The notes: generated by a model from the letters alone, not told the origin. Shown: positions 50,416 to 63,216, counted from the stretch's first letter. The stretch: 64,000 nucleotides of DNA from Brasenia schreberi (GCA_036023115.1 JAYKKT010000090.1:33720001-33784000); one strand, 5' to 3'. Numbers and translations are program-made.

Positions 50416-52734
50416 TTGTGCTATGTCGTTCAAACAGATCAATTGTTTTGACATGTTAGCTAGTTTTTCACATGCCTATATATACATCTAATCTTGTTCA
50501 TCTGCGCGTCATGCTAAACTATTGTGGTTGTCTGGTTTTAGGGTCATATGTGTCTTAAGCAACGCTTGTCATGGAATAATGCTCGGTTTTAGCTTTTGTA
50601 TGTTGTCTTGATTGATCCACAGGAGAAAAGAGAGTAAATGCCAGTAATGTAAACTTTCAAATATTACTTTAAAAAGAAATCTTACTTTAAAAAAAGTTGC
50701 CTAAAAAGAATATCTGAAATTATAAACATTTTTATTGATTATCGATTAATTTCAGCAAGGTCTCCCTCTCTCTCACACACACACTGGAGATGCAATTTCA
50801 ACGAAAGCTGATGTTGTCACATCAAGCTAAAGGTACAGGGCAGAAGTTGTAGTCAGCCAAAGAGCAAGAGAACCTAACAAAGCTGAAATCTACACCAGTT
50901 TGATAATGATGACCTCGATACAGGCTCATGCATGCATTCGGAAGTTTGGTAGAAATCTCTCTAACACTTATTCCTCAACTTTGCAATACATTCCATGCAG
51001 CTTTTGTGTTTCATTGCATAAACGCTTTACAGCTTTCAGGGATGCAGTTGATTCGAGATTCTCATCAGGTAATTCAAGATCGAGACTTCACACAAAGTTG
51101 TGCTTGAGCAATTCTTAATCCAACTTGCATCATCTCCTATAGATTATATTGATAAAAAAGTTAAATATAATTATGTACCTAAATTAATCGGAATCTAAGT
51201 TTTCGTGTTTTGCTTTTCTTGTCGAGTTTGGTTAAAGTACAGTAGGTTAGTTCAACCCAATGTTTTAAATATCATATCAACGAAAAAGTATAATACACGT
51301 CCCACATGATGTCACATAATATTTGATAACTATTTTCTTTATAACTCTCATTTTTAATTAATTTGTTTACATTAAATAAAAATTAAGTACTGTATTGTGA
51401 CATATTGTAAATAAGATATGATGCATGCTTATTGGTTTCCCGTGTGATGAGGTATTTACAATGTTGGTTCCCATGCAGTATTACATATTCAACGCTTGAT
51501 GTGCTCACACATCCCTATCATGAAAATGACAAAGCATGATCAACACGTATGGTGCCACAGTCATCCTCTTCCTATGTTTTACCAGCGTTTTATATTGATA
51601 AGATTAACCAAAATATTGGTCTTAATTCTAGAAATGTAGGGATTAGCTTGCCCCGATCGTCTCTTTTGTTCGATCATACTGTTTCTGCTCTTATTTTCTT
51701 CTGTGGTTGATGACAAAACCATTGATTGCATGGTGGGAACTAGTGAAGGGTTCTCAGTCAACACCTGCATACTTAATAGAAAAGCTTGTTCTTCAATTCA
51801 TGTCATCTTCAGCTTCATCTCCTTAACTCATATTACCAAGCCTAACATGAAAAGAACACAAATCAAGTTAGATGAGTTGAACACGACCTGCTCGTTAAAG
51901 TTAAAAAATGTTGTACCTTTCACATATAATTTGAGAAAAAAATAATTTCTTAGTTATAAATTTGGTCAAACTTCGTTTGGATTGACATGGTTTTCGAGCA
52001 TATATTTATCTAAAACTTTTGTGAAGTTCACTAATTAAAGGTAAAATATGATGAAACCAACCCCATTCTATTTCTCAAATCTCACTCACTACATCATACA
52101 TATCTGGTGGGAGAGAAAAGCATTTGTGGGTGGAGCTACCCATGATTTTTAGTTCACTGCTTATGTCCCTCTTATTAGGTTCTTCTAGTGTAATTAAATC
52201 CTACAATTCGAGTCATTTGGACAATCATTAGGAGTTTACCATGGTTCATAAATCGTCGGAAAAACTCTTGCAAATCACGATAATTGTATGATTTTGATGG
52301 TCGTCTGCAAGCCATTTCGACCATTGTTAAACCATTGCAGTAAAGCTTTTTTCCGACGTTCCAACGGTTCTAAACATGATGCATAAACCTGGATATTTTC
52401 GATGGTTTTGACCTAGTGGGCTCAGCTAAGTGACATTTGCATCACAAGTTAATTAAGGGAAGCTATATTCATGTCCCGATGAGTAGCCATGTTAGCCAAG
52501 AGCAGGATTGGAGCATGTATGTTCTCTCTTGCAATATTTAGGGGGTGTTCAATTACGAGTCCGAGCCTGCACAACCGTTAGTGCAAGCGCAATTCCACAA
52601 GGCCACCACCTCTGGCCTTGCAATAGAATCGTACGGTCTCACTTTTTAATCGCTCCTAACGAGAAACCAAAACTAGTATTGGACCAACACCTTCAGTTTA
52701 AGTCCTAAACAGCCTGAAAGTGGAAAAATCATTA
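50416..52734. other. intergenic DNA, no gene recognised
   Basis: Short open frames (for example 50900-51118 and 51703-51945) have no recognisable family. Confidence 0.45.
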
Positions 52735-52895
52735 AATATTTAAAAAATAAAAAATATGAAACTAGTGGTTAATCGATTCCGGTTTCATAAAAGATGAAGC
52801 TAGAACCTTAACGAGTGGACCACTGTTCTTGGTCCAGTTTGAGGTTTTGGTTCCAGCTAGTTCAATTCCAGTTGAAACCGCCCCTGTCTAGCGTC
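52735..52895. mobile_element. MITE-like AACCGG-rich element (copy 5, partial)
   Basis: It has an AT-rich centre, then GATTCCGGTTTCATAAAAG, GGTCCAGTTTGAGG and an arm ending CCCCTGTCTAG. Confidence 0.5.
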
Positions 52896-54633
52896 ACCTA
52901 AATTTCACTAAAGTGAACCTCACTTCACCTTTAAAAAAGAAAAAGAAATCTAGGTCCGACATTGTTCATGACTACCATCATTTGATAATGGGATAGGACT
53001 TGTTAACACAAGCGTGCAAAGATAACCAGACCCACACACCATGAACACAACTCACATGTGATGGCATTATCAGTTAATGTGCATGAACATTCCCCACCAT
53101 GTATTGTCATTATAAAAGAAATGCATAAAACAAAAAGGAAAAATGAAAAAGGAATTGCAGAGACTCAGCCTTTTTAGCTTTCTCTGCACATGGATCCCTG
53201 CTGGATCTCAAATACTCCAAACAACCCAAAAAGGAAAGAAGAACATCCCCAAATAAACTATTGGATCGTAGATCCAATACAGGACCCACAATGGCAGGCA
53301 GCCGGACCCATAACAACAGCATTCTTCGCGTGGATTTGGTACGTGTGTGTTTCCAAAAGCATTTGCACCTCACATGGGGGTTGAGGCAGGGACCATTAGA
53401 CAGCCAAATTTTGGTGGCAAAGTCAATCATTGCCCAGTTACGGGTATCTGGATCAGATCCAAACAAGGCACCATTATCCAGTACCACAAAAGTCTCAAAA
53501 ATTGGATTTTTGGATGCATGGGCACCTTGATGAGCAATACCCGAGCGGCAAGCAATTAGTAAGACTCTACAAAGTCCTAATCGGCACGTGCCCAACACAT
53601 TTATCCTATGACTGGCAATATAAGACAATCATGACCCGAAGAATTGATTTTTGGGTCCTCAATGGATCGACTTCAGCACGAGAAGATAGGTACAAGCACG
53701 AACTAAAGCACAAATGTTGCTGTCAGTATACCAAAAAGTCCATAAAAATGTTCATCCAATGCAACACGAAATGTGGGGCCATGTTTGAGTTCACCAGCTT
53801 CTTACCCGAACATGAAATGACCGTACACGAGAACAACTCAAAACACGAATCGCCACCCTTAATTTAAGCTGCTTGAACTCATCTTGCAAGTGATTGAACT
53901 GAATCCAAGATCGTAGAAGAAAACTGAACAGAGAAGGTGAGCGAGCTTGATTAAGGTTCAATGGTAGTCTTTTAAACACATCTGTGAGGTGGGCAGCATA
54001 TTTAGGATTTGTAACCTTCCTCCACTGCACTTATTCAAGCAACCTTTGAACAAAACTCAAGCTTGGTACAGCCCATGACTCGTGGGATGCCCTCATCTGT
54101 GGCACCTTTTGCAACCCACTTTCAATTATAGCACCAATTTAATTGTTTGGATAAGAACGTGGTCTCATCACAAATGTCATTTATTGCAAGAGCTGGGCAC
54201 TGCTTAGGACATGGAGATTGCATGAACTCATTTGTGATGAAATGAATACGTATTTTTGCACTCATAGTAGTTATGATAAAAAGAATTTTATCGAATTAAG
54301 CTGTTGGGTTCTTATCTTTCATGAGTTGGTGAAGAAGGCACATCATGGCTCACAACTTGTCATGTATCGAGCTCCAACCAACTCGAAAAGTTAAAACATT
54401 GGGAAGAGAGAGGTAGAGGACAATCTCCCTGTGAATCGGAAATCCCCAACTCAAGATCTCTCAAGTACAAATAATACATCACAATTTATATTACATACTG
54501 AATTTCATTCTTTTATTTGCCACTACTCCTCTCTCCGACCATTTTCAGAAGTGGGACCAATGTGTGTTTAAGTAATAGACCTGTTTCATTGACAACATGA
54601 AACTCGTACCAAAGTGTGTTGGAGTTCAAATTT
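52896..54633. other. intergenic DNA, no gene called
   Basis: Overlapping open frames on both strands occur at 53110-53867, the longest being 172 codons on the minus strand. None has a recognisable domain, and there are no exon borders or start context that separate a gene from chance. G/C-richer words such as CACGTGCC and GACCCG near 53585-53640 suggest a dispersed repeat. Confidence 0.4.
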
Positions 54634-55235
54634 GACTGAAATTCTCTATTGCATTCACTTAATTATCTTACCCCTCCCTATCTAGCAACTACGTTAGGAC
54701 AAACCGGAAACTTATAAGAGCAGTTATTTCATTTATCCTTCCATTTGAGATCGGATTTCTCATCTTCCAATGGTAGCTTCAGGTGAGAACGAAAACTGAA
54801 ATTTTATTGACAATTATGAAATTCAACTACATAATCCATTTAAGTATTAAAAAAATGCTTATAAGCCATTTACGTCCAGAAAACTAAAGTTTCACTCGTT
54901 AATTTCTTCTTAACAGGTTGTTCTTCTTTATTCTCACCAGTATGTGCTAAAGTATGTATAGTTCACTGAAATTTCTATTGCATTCACTTAACATTACCCG
55001 TATCTAGCAACTATCTTTGTGACAAGCACAGAAATTTAAAGAACCAGCTATTTCATCCATCTACCATTTGCAATCAGGTCGCTCATCTTCCGCCACTGCT
55101 AGGTCTGAAGTATTTGGTAGTTGCAAGTGAGAAGGAAAACTGAAATTTTATCGACAATTAACACACTGAACTTTATAATCCATTCAAGAAAACTAAAATT
55201 CCGCTCGTTAGTTTCTTCTTGACATGTTGATCTTA
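54634..55235. repeat. diverged tandem duplication, about 300 bp
   Basis: The block 54634-54929 and the block 54964-55235 share, in order, CTATTGCATTCACTTAA, TATCTAGCAACTA, TTATTTCAT or CTATTTCAT, CTCATCTTCC, AACTGAAATTTTAT and TTTCTTCTT. Identity is moderate with indels, so the duplication is old. Confidence 0.85.
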
Positions 55236-55349
55236 TTTGACAATTAGTCAACTATGATTTTATACATTCACCAACTAGTAAGTTTATCATAGAACTAAGT
55301 ATTTTGTGTAAATAAACATGACCAACGATCACTGGTCAAGAGAAGAGAA

Positions 55350-55560
55350 TTAGGTCAGCGACACTTGGTTGGTTCAAGTGGTTCGGCATTTGTTCCCCTC
55401 GACAACGTTTCCAGTTCGAACCATGTGGATGGAGCAAACTAATTCTGGGAGAATATTTCCGTCCATAGCAAGCCGGCCTGGCTCGCACTGAATTAGTTTG
55501 GGCTCTTTAGCCTTAAGGATAGTGGTGGTTTACTTCACCCGGCGAATTTTAGGTCACTAG
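55350..55560 (+). mobile_element. probable SINE
   Basis: TGGTTCAAGTGGTTCGG resembles a Pol III A box, and CAGTTCGAACC about 45 bp later is close to a B-box consensus. A tRNA-unrelated body follows. It lacks the stems of a functional tRNA. Confidence 0.45.
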
Positions 55561-56929
55561 CTAATTTAGATTAAGGCCTGCAATATGCATTTTATCACAA
55601 TCTTTTGTCATGCTAATGATGATTATGAGAGAAACATGATGCTGGTCGAACTAAATTAGTACTTAGCTGGGCCCAAGCATTAACGAGAACTGAACGTCGG
55701 CAATTTGGCACCACAAATATTCTTTTTGGAATAATCTTGAGAAACTTGTGAAGATATATTTCTTTCTCTTTTAACCCAACGTGTTAAACCAAATACTACA
55801 GGAAAAAAGTCTAAAGATTTTATCTTTTTATTAAAAAAGAAGAAGCAGTCATGGAGGCACATCATCTCTTTAGTTGTGTGATAGGATATTGACCACATGC
55901 CGATAGCCCTGGGGCACGAGCCCAAGGACATTACACGCGACCCATTAGAGGGCAAAGAGACCAGTCATGGAGGCACCACATTTAATTTGGATTCAAGTCA
56001 GGTTAGAGTGATTTGGATCTCATTTGAACCCATTTAGAGTCTTTTGGATCATAGTTTAAGCATGTTTGATAAGCACTCAGCAATTTCATTATGGATTGAG
56101 CCGACAACTTATGATGTCTTGTTGAAGCCTTATATAGACTCCAATTGATACCCTTTGGTGTGCCTACACATATTTCTATACAGACTTTGATTTGCTGCTC
56201 ATCATTTTAATGATTCAACTGAATCTTGTGTAATGAGGCCTACTGCATTTTTAAAGATAATATGCTTTCCCGATGATTGATTCATCTTATTTACAGGGGA
56301 TATTTGTTTGATTTGATACGAGAACCAGGGACCTTATATGAGCCATACTCCTCATTCATAGGTCCATCTTCGGTATCTATATATTCAAACTTGCAGCTTC
56401 CCTGAACCAAGTCAGCTTGATACTTTTTCTTTGCATAACTTTTCTTTTGTACTGTCATTAGATCTCCTCTGGGGTTAAATCTATTGAAGCCTCAAAATCT
56501 AGTTGTTGAAATGCATTTATTTGCAAGTATAATCATTTATGATCATTTTGGCGTCTTAGTAGGTTCATCATCATATTTGTATTGCTTTCTATGCATTGAA
56601 CTTGAATAATTTCCTGCAAATAGTGGGAAAGGTCTTTCCTCATACAAATGGCCCTATATGTATTGATAGTGATTACATGTGCTAAATGACATAAATTTGA
56701 GATTTGATACTTTAATGCCTTGGTCGTGCTAATCTTTATTTGCTAGGACGATTGGATATCTCATGATCGCAGAATTTGGCAGATATTTAACTTTTCTATC
56801 ATGGAGAAGGCCTTAATGAAACTTCTCAGGCATGCTCCCTTGGAAGAGATGCGTAATTCATGCATTTTCTACTAAGAACACACAAGCATGCGTGCACAGG
56901 CTTAAGTTGCATCTTTTATTTCAGAATAG
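55561..56929. other. intergenic DNA, no gene recognised
   Basis: Long pyrimidine-rich stretches at 56350-56930 resemble intron sequence and may belong to the remnant to the right. Confidence 0.35.
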
Positions 56930-57604
56930 AAGGATCTGTATGCGTTATCTATAAAGAATTGGTCTATACCGGATTTTTAACCAAGAAAGACTGCCCTTTG
57001 ATTGTGAAGTCTCACCTCTTTTCTTCATTAGTAGCTTCAATCGTCACATACAGGAGGCATGTGAGAGTAATACAAGATTGCCCTTTCCTTGCTTTTGAAC
57101 ATAGATAATTCTTTGTTTTAGATCATGAATAGACCATCTGGTCATGATAATAAGCTAGAAGCTAGGGATGCTGATGGTTAATGATGTTGCTTGTATTTGC
57201 TTCTCAGAAAGGATGAGGTTCAGAGTATTTGTGAACTGTTAGAAATCCTCTTGAGAAATGAAAAGAGTACTCGACAGACTAACAAATCCGTTGCTAATGT
57301 AGGAGGCTGTTTGTTAATGAAACCTCTCAAGAGATGGGAAGAATACAAACGGAACAAGGTAGGCGGAAAGACAAAGTATTGCATCTCTAAGAATCCCGAA
57401 CTTCAGATGCTTGAAAAGGAAAAGATGCAAAAAAAAATAAAATCGGAACAGTTTGACTTTGACATACCACTACTAATACGGTCTGAAGTTGGTTCTCCTT
57501 ACATTACAAATCTCTCTCTGGCAAGTAAAAGGTCCTTTAGTTTTTCCAGGACACTTCATAACATCAAAAGCTTGAAAGGGAAAGAGAAGCAAAAGAAGAC
57601 TGGT
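56930..57604 (+). pseudogene. unidentified gene remnant with exon-like borders
   Basis: Two open stretches each follow a pyrimidine tract and AG: TTTATTTCAG|AATAGAAGG near 56930 and TTGCTTCTCAG near 57207. The first encodes about 45 residues (KELVYTGFLTKKDCPLIVKS). The second is open for more than 120 codons and is rich in Lys and Glu (KRWEEYKRNKVGGKTKYC, MLEKEKMQKK). Its frame then runs into repeat DNA at about 57605. I do not recognise the family. It looks like part of a real gene cut off by a repeat insertion; chance is the alternative. Confidence 0.35.
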
Positions 57605-57830
57605 CATCTATGTTGCACCCGTACGTCAACATGGGCCGCGTACCTGTATCCAGTACGTACCAGTTATAGTTATGCGTATCAGTACATATGGTATGTACCG
57701 ATACCACAAACAACATATCGGTACATACAGACATGTACCGATACACGTACTCAATATGGATACATCAAGTACCCATATCGAGCGGGTACTTACGGGATCA
57801 GGTCGACCCATACCAGATTCGAAAGTTAAA
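57605..57830. repeat. repeat end with CTATGTTGCA and GTATCGGTAC-like words
   Basis: CTATGTTGCACCCGTACG is followed by many GTAC, ACCGATAC and CGGTACAT words, a composition unlike the neighbours. The same CTATGTTGCA word occurs inverted at about 59440-59455. Confidence 0.6.
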
Positions 57831-58094
57831 AAAATAAACCCTCCTATTCTCAACGTCTCTCTCTGCTCTACTCCATTCCCAGCGTCTCTCCCTCTCTGAT
57901 ATCGGCGAACGACAGCATCTCTACCAAAAACCAAGAAAACCAACCCGAAGGTCGACCCTCCTTTTTTATTCTTTTTTCATTTTTCTGTAATTAATCACCA
58001 ATAAAGCCAAGTTCTTAGTAACGTTTCTCCATGGTTAATGGTTTGCTGGTTGCAGACTGGTTTTTTTAGTTGTCAACGACTCCCCACTTCATCA

Positions 58095-58975
58095 ATGCTC
58101 TCAGAGCCATACTTTCATCTGACATAAGGATCTTGATCGTGTATTCCTCGATGTATCCCTCAATTGCAATTGTTGAGTTTCTGGAATTTCCCATAGCCAA
58201 ATCCACTTGCAAATGTTTTACTTTAATCTCTTCAATTTCTCATAGTGGATTATGTGAGTCAACAATTAATGTTTTTGAGCGGATGTTGAGTTTGAGACTT
58301 CAGCCGAATGAGCGCACACAATTGAAAGTGTGTTGATTGCATGTGGGGACTTGCTTGCTCGTGAATTAGGCATGCAGGTTCATGCTTATGATACCAAGGC
58401 AGAGATTTTTGGGATCTATGCTGCTTCTTCCCTGATAAACATGTACTCAAAGTGTTCTGTCTTGAGATAGATTATACACGAATTGTATTTGATGCAATGC
58501 AGCTTAGTAATGCGGTCACTTGGAGCAGAATGATAGATGGTTATATGAAGAATGGGCTTGTAAAAGAGGCGCTTGAGTTGTTTGTGAAGATGCTGTTTAT
58601 GGGCCCAAAGAGTTCACACTTGCAACTGTCATTTCTTCTTGTGGATTGTCATCCTCTGACATCATAAATGGGCTACAGTTACACTACTGTTATGCTTGAT
58701 GCACATGGAGGATGCTAAGCCCAATAAACATGCTTTTGCTGGTGTTATCAGTTCTTCTGGTGTATGTGTCTAATGCTCTTATATCCATGTATTCGAAATG
58801 TAGAAGTATGGCTGATGCATGTATGGCTTTTGAGGTCACACCTACACCTGATGTGAATACATTGACCTGATGTTATGTCCTGGAATACATTGATACATGC
58901 ATCCGCGCATCATGGTTTTGGGAAAGAAGCTCTTGAAGTGTTTGAGAGGATGAACAAAGCATGTAAATAAGATCT
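58095..58975 (+). pseudogene. PPR protein pseudogene
   Basis: Pieces in different frames read as a PLS-type PPR protein. They are LISSISHSGLCESTINVFERM then LQPNERT, ACGDLLARELGMQVHAY, ASSLINMYSKCS, NAVTWSRMIDGYMKNGLVKEALELF, NALISMYSKCRSMADA and DVMSWNTLIHASAHHGFGKEALEVFERM. At least three frameshifts and several stops break it, and both ends of a normal PPR gene are missing. PPR proteins act in organellar RNA processing. The sequence is unrelated at base level to the PPR piece in the LTR element. Confidence 0.88.
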
Positions 58976-60344
58976 TTCAGCCGAAAGTGGTTTAAGCTGC
59001 TGAATTGCATTCTTGCTGATGGACTTTTTTCTTGAGACATACCAAGGTGAGCATTTTACAAGATCATACAATAAAGGGGTTTAAGCTTAATGTATTTAGA
59101 TTCAAAAATATTGTGTTTAGAATATGAATTTTGATATGAAATTCATATGTATACAGTTGATTCCTTCTTTTTACATGTTGTATTTATTTGACTCTCAATG
59201 TATATGATGTCACGAGCAAATGTTTTACTATAAATTTAAGAACAAGATCTTAGGCATTCTCTTGTAAATTGCTGATTGAATTTGATATTTATCTGCCAAG
59301 CACCAGCTCTTTAAAACGTAGAATGCTATGTAACTATGTTTATATTTATTTATGTGATTTTATTTTTTAATAGTGGCGTACCTTAGATTTTAAAAATTTA
59401 AGGTACCCGTCCCTACCCGCACCCATACCCATAACCGTATCCATGCATGCAACATAGCTCGCCATAGTCAAACCCATGACCAAGAAAAAGGAAGGAATTT
59501 TACAACAAAAACAGCTTCCTCAGAGTCAAATCCATCCCAAAGTTACAAAAGTGCCTAAACTACCATCTTTTTAACAATAAAATCCATTTGACTTGTGAAA
59601 ATACCTAATCTTTCAACTCAGTCGATCAAATTCCAATGTTAGATGGATAAACCATAAGAAAGGAAAGCACTAGGCAGAGCTCGCTTCCAAGTGATTGAAG
59701 TCCCTCAAACTACTTTAAGAATTATTCCTACTCAAATTACTACGAAGTAGAAATGACAAGAGAAAAGAAAAGAATAGCATATAGAAACAACCTAAAGATC
59801 TTCCCATTCAACTATCACAAGAATCAAATTAGAAAGGCAAATAAAAATCAAACACCCAAGCAGGTGAAAGCAGTTACTAAACCAAAGAGAAACTGCTAAA
59901 TCACACGCATGGCGATCAGCAAAGACGTCAACAAATAACCAATCTGGTACTTCTACGCAATTGTGCTTCCAAAAAAAAAATTTATATAATTACGGAAACA
60001 AAGGAACCATTAGCCACGAATGATCAATACAAGTGAGGGTGAACTCAAAAGTGTCTCACTAATCAATCCAAAACAACAGATGCGTACAATAAACGAACCT
60101 CTACTAATTCTACGAACTAACAGCAGGTGAAGTTGAATACCGTACAGAGAACTTCGCTATGCAACGTACGCACTCAAATCTCTCAGGTAATCCAAAAATG
60201 AGACATCATACTAAAATTTAACACGAGTTCAAACAAATGAAAACTTAAGCAGCTGGATAATTCATCAAACAAAAAGTCGCCCTTTTCCTTTCTTCCGTTT
60301 CTAAAATGTGCTTCAACTAAAAAGAGGAAAGAGCGCGACCAAAC
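58976..60344. other. intergenic DNA with a repeat end
   Basis: No gene. At about 59395-59460 there is a repeat terminus (ACCCGTCCCTACCCGCACCC and CATGCAACATAG), inverted relative to 57605. Confidence 0.45.
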
Positions 60345-60665
60345 CTACGCATCGGGGATCTCTACGTCGCCATTGCCGATCTCCTTCTGCAGATCCTTGG
60401 GATCCTTGCCGTCGACGGTGCATCCGACCGAGACGCAGGTTCCGAGGATCTCCTTTGCCTGACGGTTCTGGACGGTGAGTTTAACGGTGACCCCTCAGCC
60501 CCTTCCAGTCCTTGGCGGTTTCCCTTTGGCGATGTCTTCTCCGATCTTCTTCGGCGAGAGACCGAGTGGGCCGATCTTCGGGGCGAGCGAACTCGCCGCG
60601 CCGACCTCGCCGCCGGTGACTCGGACATAGACGTCGACGACCTGTGAGGGGTCGAACTTCGGCGG
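60345..60665 (-). pseudogene. RPL12: 60S ribosomal protein L12 pseudogene, internally deleted
   Basis: The minus strand encodes [19 protein letters not shown], then [47 protein letters not shown], and after a jump [20 protein letters not shown] to a stop. Against the normal protein of about 166 aa, roughly 60 residues from the middle are missing. Two single-base frameshifts break it (after EDIAK and after WKGL), and the start codon has become GGC. An AAAACCCTAG motif, typical of plant ribosomal-protein leaders, is kept just upstream. There are no introns, but no poly(A) tail is clear. Confidence 0.93.
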
Positions 60666-62339
60666 CCGCCTAGGGTTTTCGTTGTGGGTGTAAACGATTC
60701 GGATCGGGTTAGATTCACGATTGGGTTCAATAGTACGGCTGGTAAATCAACCAAAGCACTCGTAGCTCGGCTCGTCTCGGACTGGTTCATGTTCGGTTCG
60801 CTGAACCATATGAGCTCAACATGAACATGGTAGCTTGTGAAAGCTCATTAAATGATATTTTGAAGATTTTCTTTTTGGTTATAAGGGGAGGCCGAAGCCT
60901 AATACACACTAACACATGCACCCGTTTGAGAGTCGAACTCTCCACCAATCGCAATGGCACTAGAGTACCTTGCCCTTGAGTTAACGCTCTACGAACAGAT
61001 ATTTTCACGATTTTTACCTCAGCCATATGAGATTTTCGTATTGATCAATTTAAAATAAATATATGGTTATTTATTTACTTTTTATATATCTAAAAGTAAT
61101 GAAAAGCACCAACAAGTTCAAGCTATGGTTCCCCTTGATTTGTTCATACCAACAAAAAAGAGCAGTAAACAAGAGTTATTTATTTCCTTGTTTTTCCGCC
61201 TTGCTTTGTTTCTGACATTGTTCACAAAACTAACATGGAAACGTCAGATTGTGTTTGGGTTGACCTGTTTTTGGCATGAATCTGAAACCATATACCCAAA
61301 GTAACAAAAAAAAAGATGAAGTGTGTTTCCGTGTCCACCTAAATTGCTGGGGATATCATGAATTCGTTAGAAACAAAGACGTGTTCTAAGCTGTGTTCAT
61401 CGGGTTGTCCTTGTGTCCAGTCAAAGCAAGAGGACTAAATCAGGTCATGTTTTGATTTATCTACTCTATGTACAAGCACGAAACAATATTACAGCAACAT
61501 TGTGGAACACGAAATTGAAAACCCTAGGGCTGATTAACAAAGGGATGATTAACCTGCAGCAATGGTTCTAAAGAAGAAAAAACCGATCGGTTGATATAGC
61601 ATTCCCATCTTTATACGTTGGCTGCGCATTTACAACTATGTACTAATGGTGTTAGAATCCATTTTTTAATAAAATCAACTTCCGAAATGATTAAATGAAT
61701 TGAATTGATCAGATTGCCATGAATTGGAAAACTTATATATACCAGAAAAGGTGAATGTTTTAATTAGAAAATTTAATCACAACGACTTGATTCATGATGA
61801 ATTTATGTGATCGAACGAGAAACCCGTTGTGCTGCAGAAATCCCCAGAAGTTGTCCTGCATCAAATTGAAATAGAATAAACTTGGTTCTAATGGAAAATT
61901 TTAGGCTAATTAATTCGATTGAATTTAAATAACAGCCGCTATTAGCTGCTTTTTCCTAGTTGAGAAAACTGTGGACCATATTCTTTTGCGATAAATGTGT
62001 TCTAATATCTAGCTTTTTAGCATAGCTATGGAGATCATTAATTGCTTAAATATTATTTATAGCATGGCAGTCATTCTGGGCTTAAGAATCATGTAAACGA
62101 TGATCCTTTCAACAAGATCTGATTTTGATTTGCTATAATTCATCACGCAACTGTTAGAGGAATTCTACTCTCTCTCTATGTGTGTGTGTGTGAGAACTCG
62201 AGCTCGACTCAAACTTTTTGGGCTCAACCAGCTCGCTAGCCTAATCAAGGTTTACATATTTAGTTTCTAAATTATGATTTTATTTTAGGGATAGGCAGGA
62301 AAAATGTCAAAAAACCTGATTCATGAGCATTAAACTTCA
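60666..62339. other. intergenic DNA, no gene recognised
   Basis: Around 60880-60990, read on the minus strand, there are tRNA-like A/B-box words (GGAGAGTTCGACTCTC) that may mark a SINE. Nothing else is supported. Confidence 0.45.
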
Positions 62340-62610
62340 AAGTCAAAACTTTTCAAGTTCGAGCTAATTCATGAGCTCGTTGAGCTCAATCACATTGGAG
62401 CTCACCAAGCTCAATATCGAGCCAAGCTTAATTGAGTCAAACTTGATTATGCCTTGCTCCAACGAGCCTAATGAGCTGAGCTTAGTCAAGTCAATCTTGG
62501 TTGCTTCAAGCTCAAATGAGGCTAACTGGCCTATCTCAAGTTCTTCAAACATAACTTGATCGAGCTCGAGCATAAAGAATGAAGCTCAATGGAGCTCAAG
62601 CTTAAGGGGA
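62340..62610. repeat. GAGCTC/AAGCTC-rich repeat
   Basis: Words such as GAGCTC, AAGCTCAA and GAGCTCGAG recur every 10-20 bp in both orientations, so it can fold extensively. The open frames here (EL and SS rich) are composition artefacts. Confidence 0.7.
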
Positions 62611-62684
62611 GCATTTTCTTAGTGAGTTAGTTCATCTCGGTTACACCCAATGACCAACAATCTTCTCACATTTCTACATTTAAA

Positions 62685-62965
62685 CATGGCCGGTACCTAA
62701 CCGGCTTGGCTGTTTCAGTCGGAACCGTACCTGGCCAGGAACCAGTTGAACCTGAAACCGGTGAAATCGGAACTGTGGACCACTCAGTTTGGTTCCGGTT
62801 TCACCTTTTTACAAAACCGGAGTTGGAACTAAACCAGAACCAGCAGTTCCAAACTGTCGGTTTCTGTCTTTCTGAAAGCTTTTTAATAAAATTATCGGTT
62901 CTGGTCTCAGAATCAGCGGTTTGAAACAGTCGGTTCCAGTTTACGCAGAGACGGACCTGTCTATA
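62685..62965. mobile_element. MITE-like AACCGG-rich element (copy 6)
   Basis: It opens ACATGGCCGGTACC and closes GACGGACCTGTCTAT. It has dense AACCGG and GGTTCCGGTTTCACC arms around an AT-rich centre. Confidence 0.55.
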
Positions 62966-63216
62966 TAAATTTAAGATAAAACAATATACGCAATATCCTT
63001 CCCTGTTATTATCTCCATGGTAGAGTCTGTGGACTATGATTTGGTGAAAGGGACGGCATGTAACTATGCCACTAAGAACAGTTATTGAAAGAAAACTGTG
63101 TACAAAGCATGACTGAAATGCTTGCCAATTGCCATCGATTATTTATGGTTCAGTTAAGAGTTACCATTTTCATGACTCTAAATGATTTGGTTGATCATGC
63201 CTTCACCATCTTTTTC

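Noticed and set aside
53110..53867. Minus-strand frame of 172 codons and overlapping plus-strand frame of 145 codons
   Set aside because: No domain or exon structure can be seen and both strands are open, as in compositionally biased repeat DNA.
55360..55450. tRNA gene
   Set aside because: A and B boxes are present but no acceptor, D or anticodon stems can be paired.
60362..60790. Minus-strand frame of 142 codons rich in Arg and Ser
   Set aside because: It is the wrong frame of the RPL12 pseudogene.
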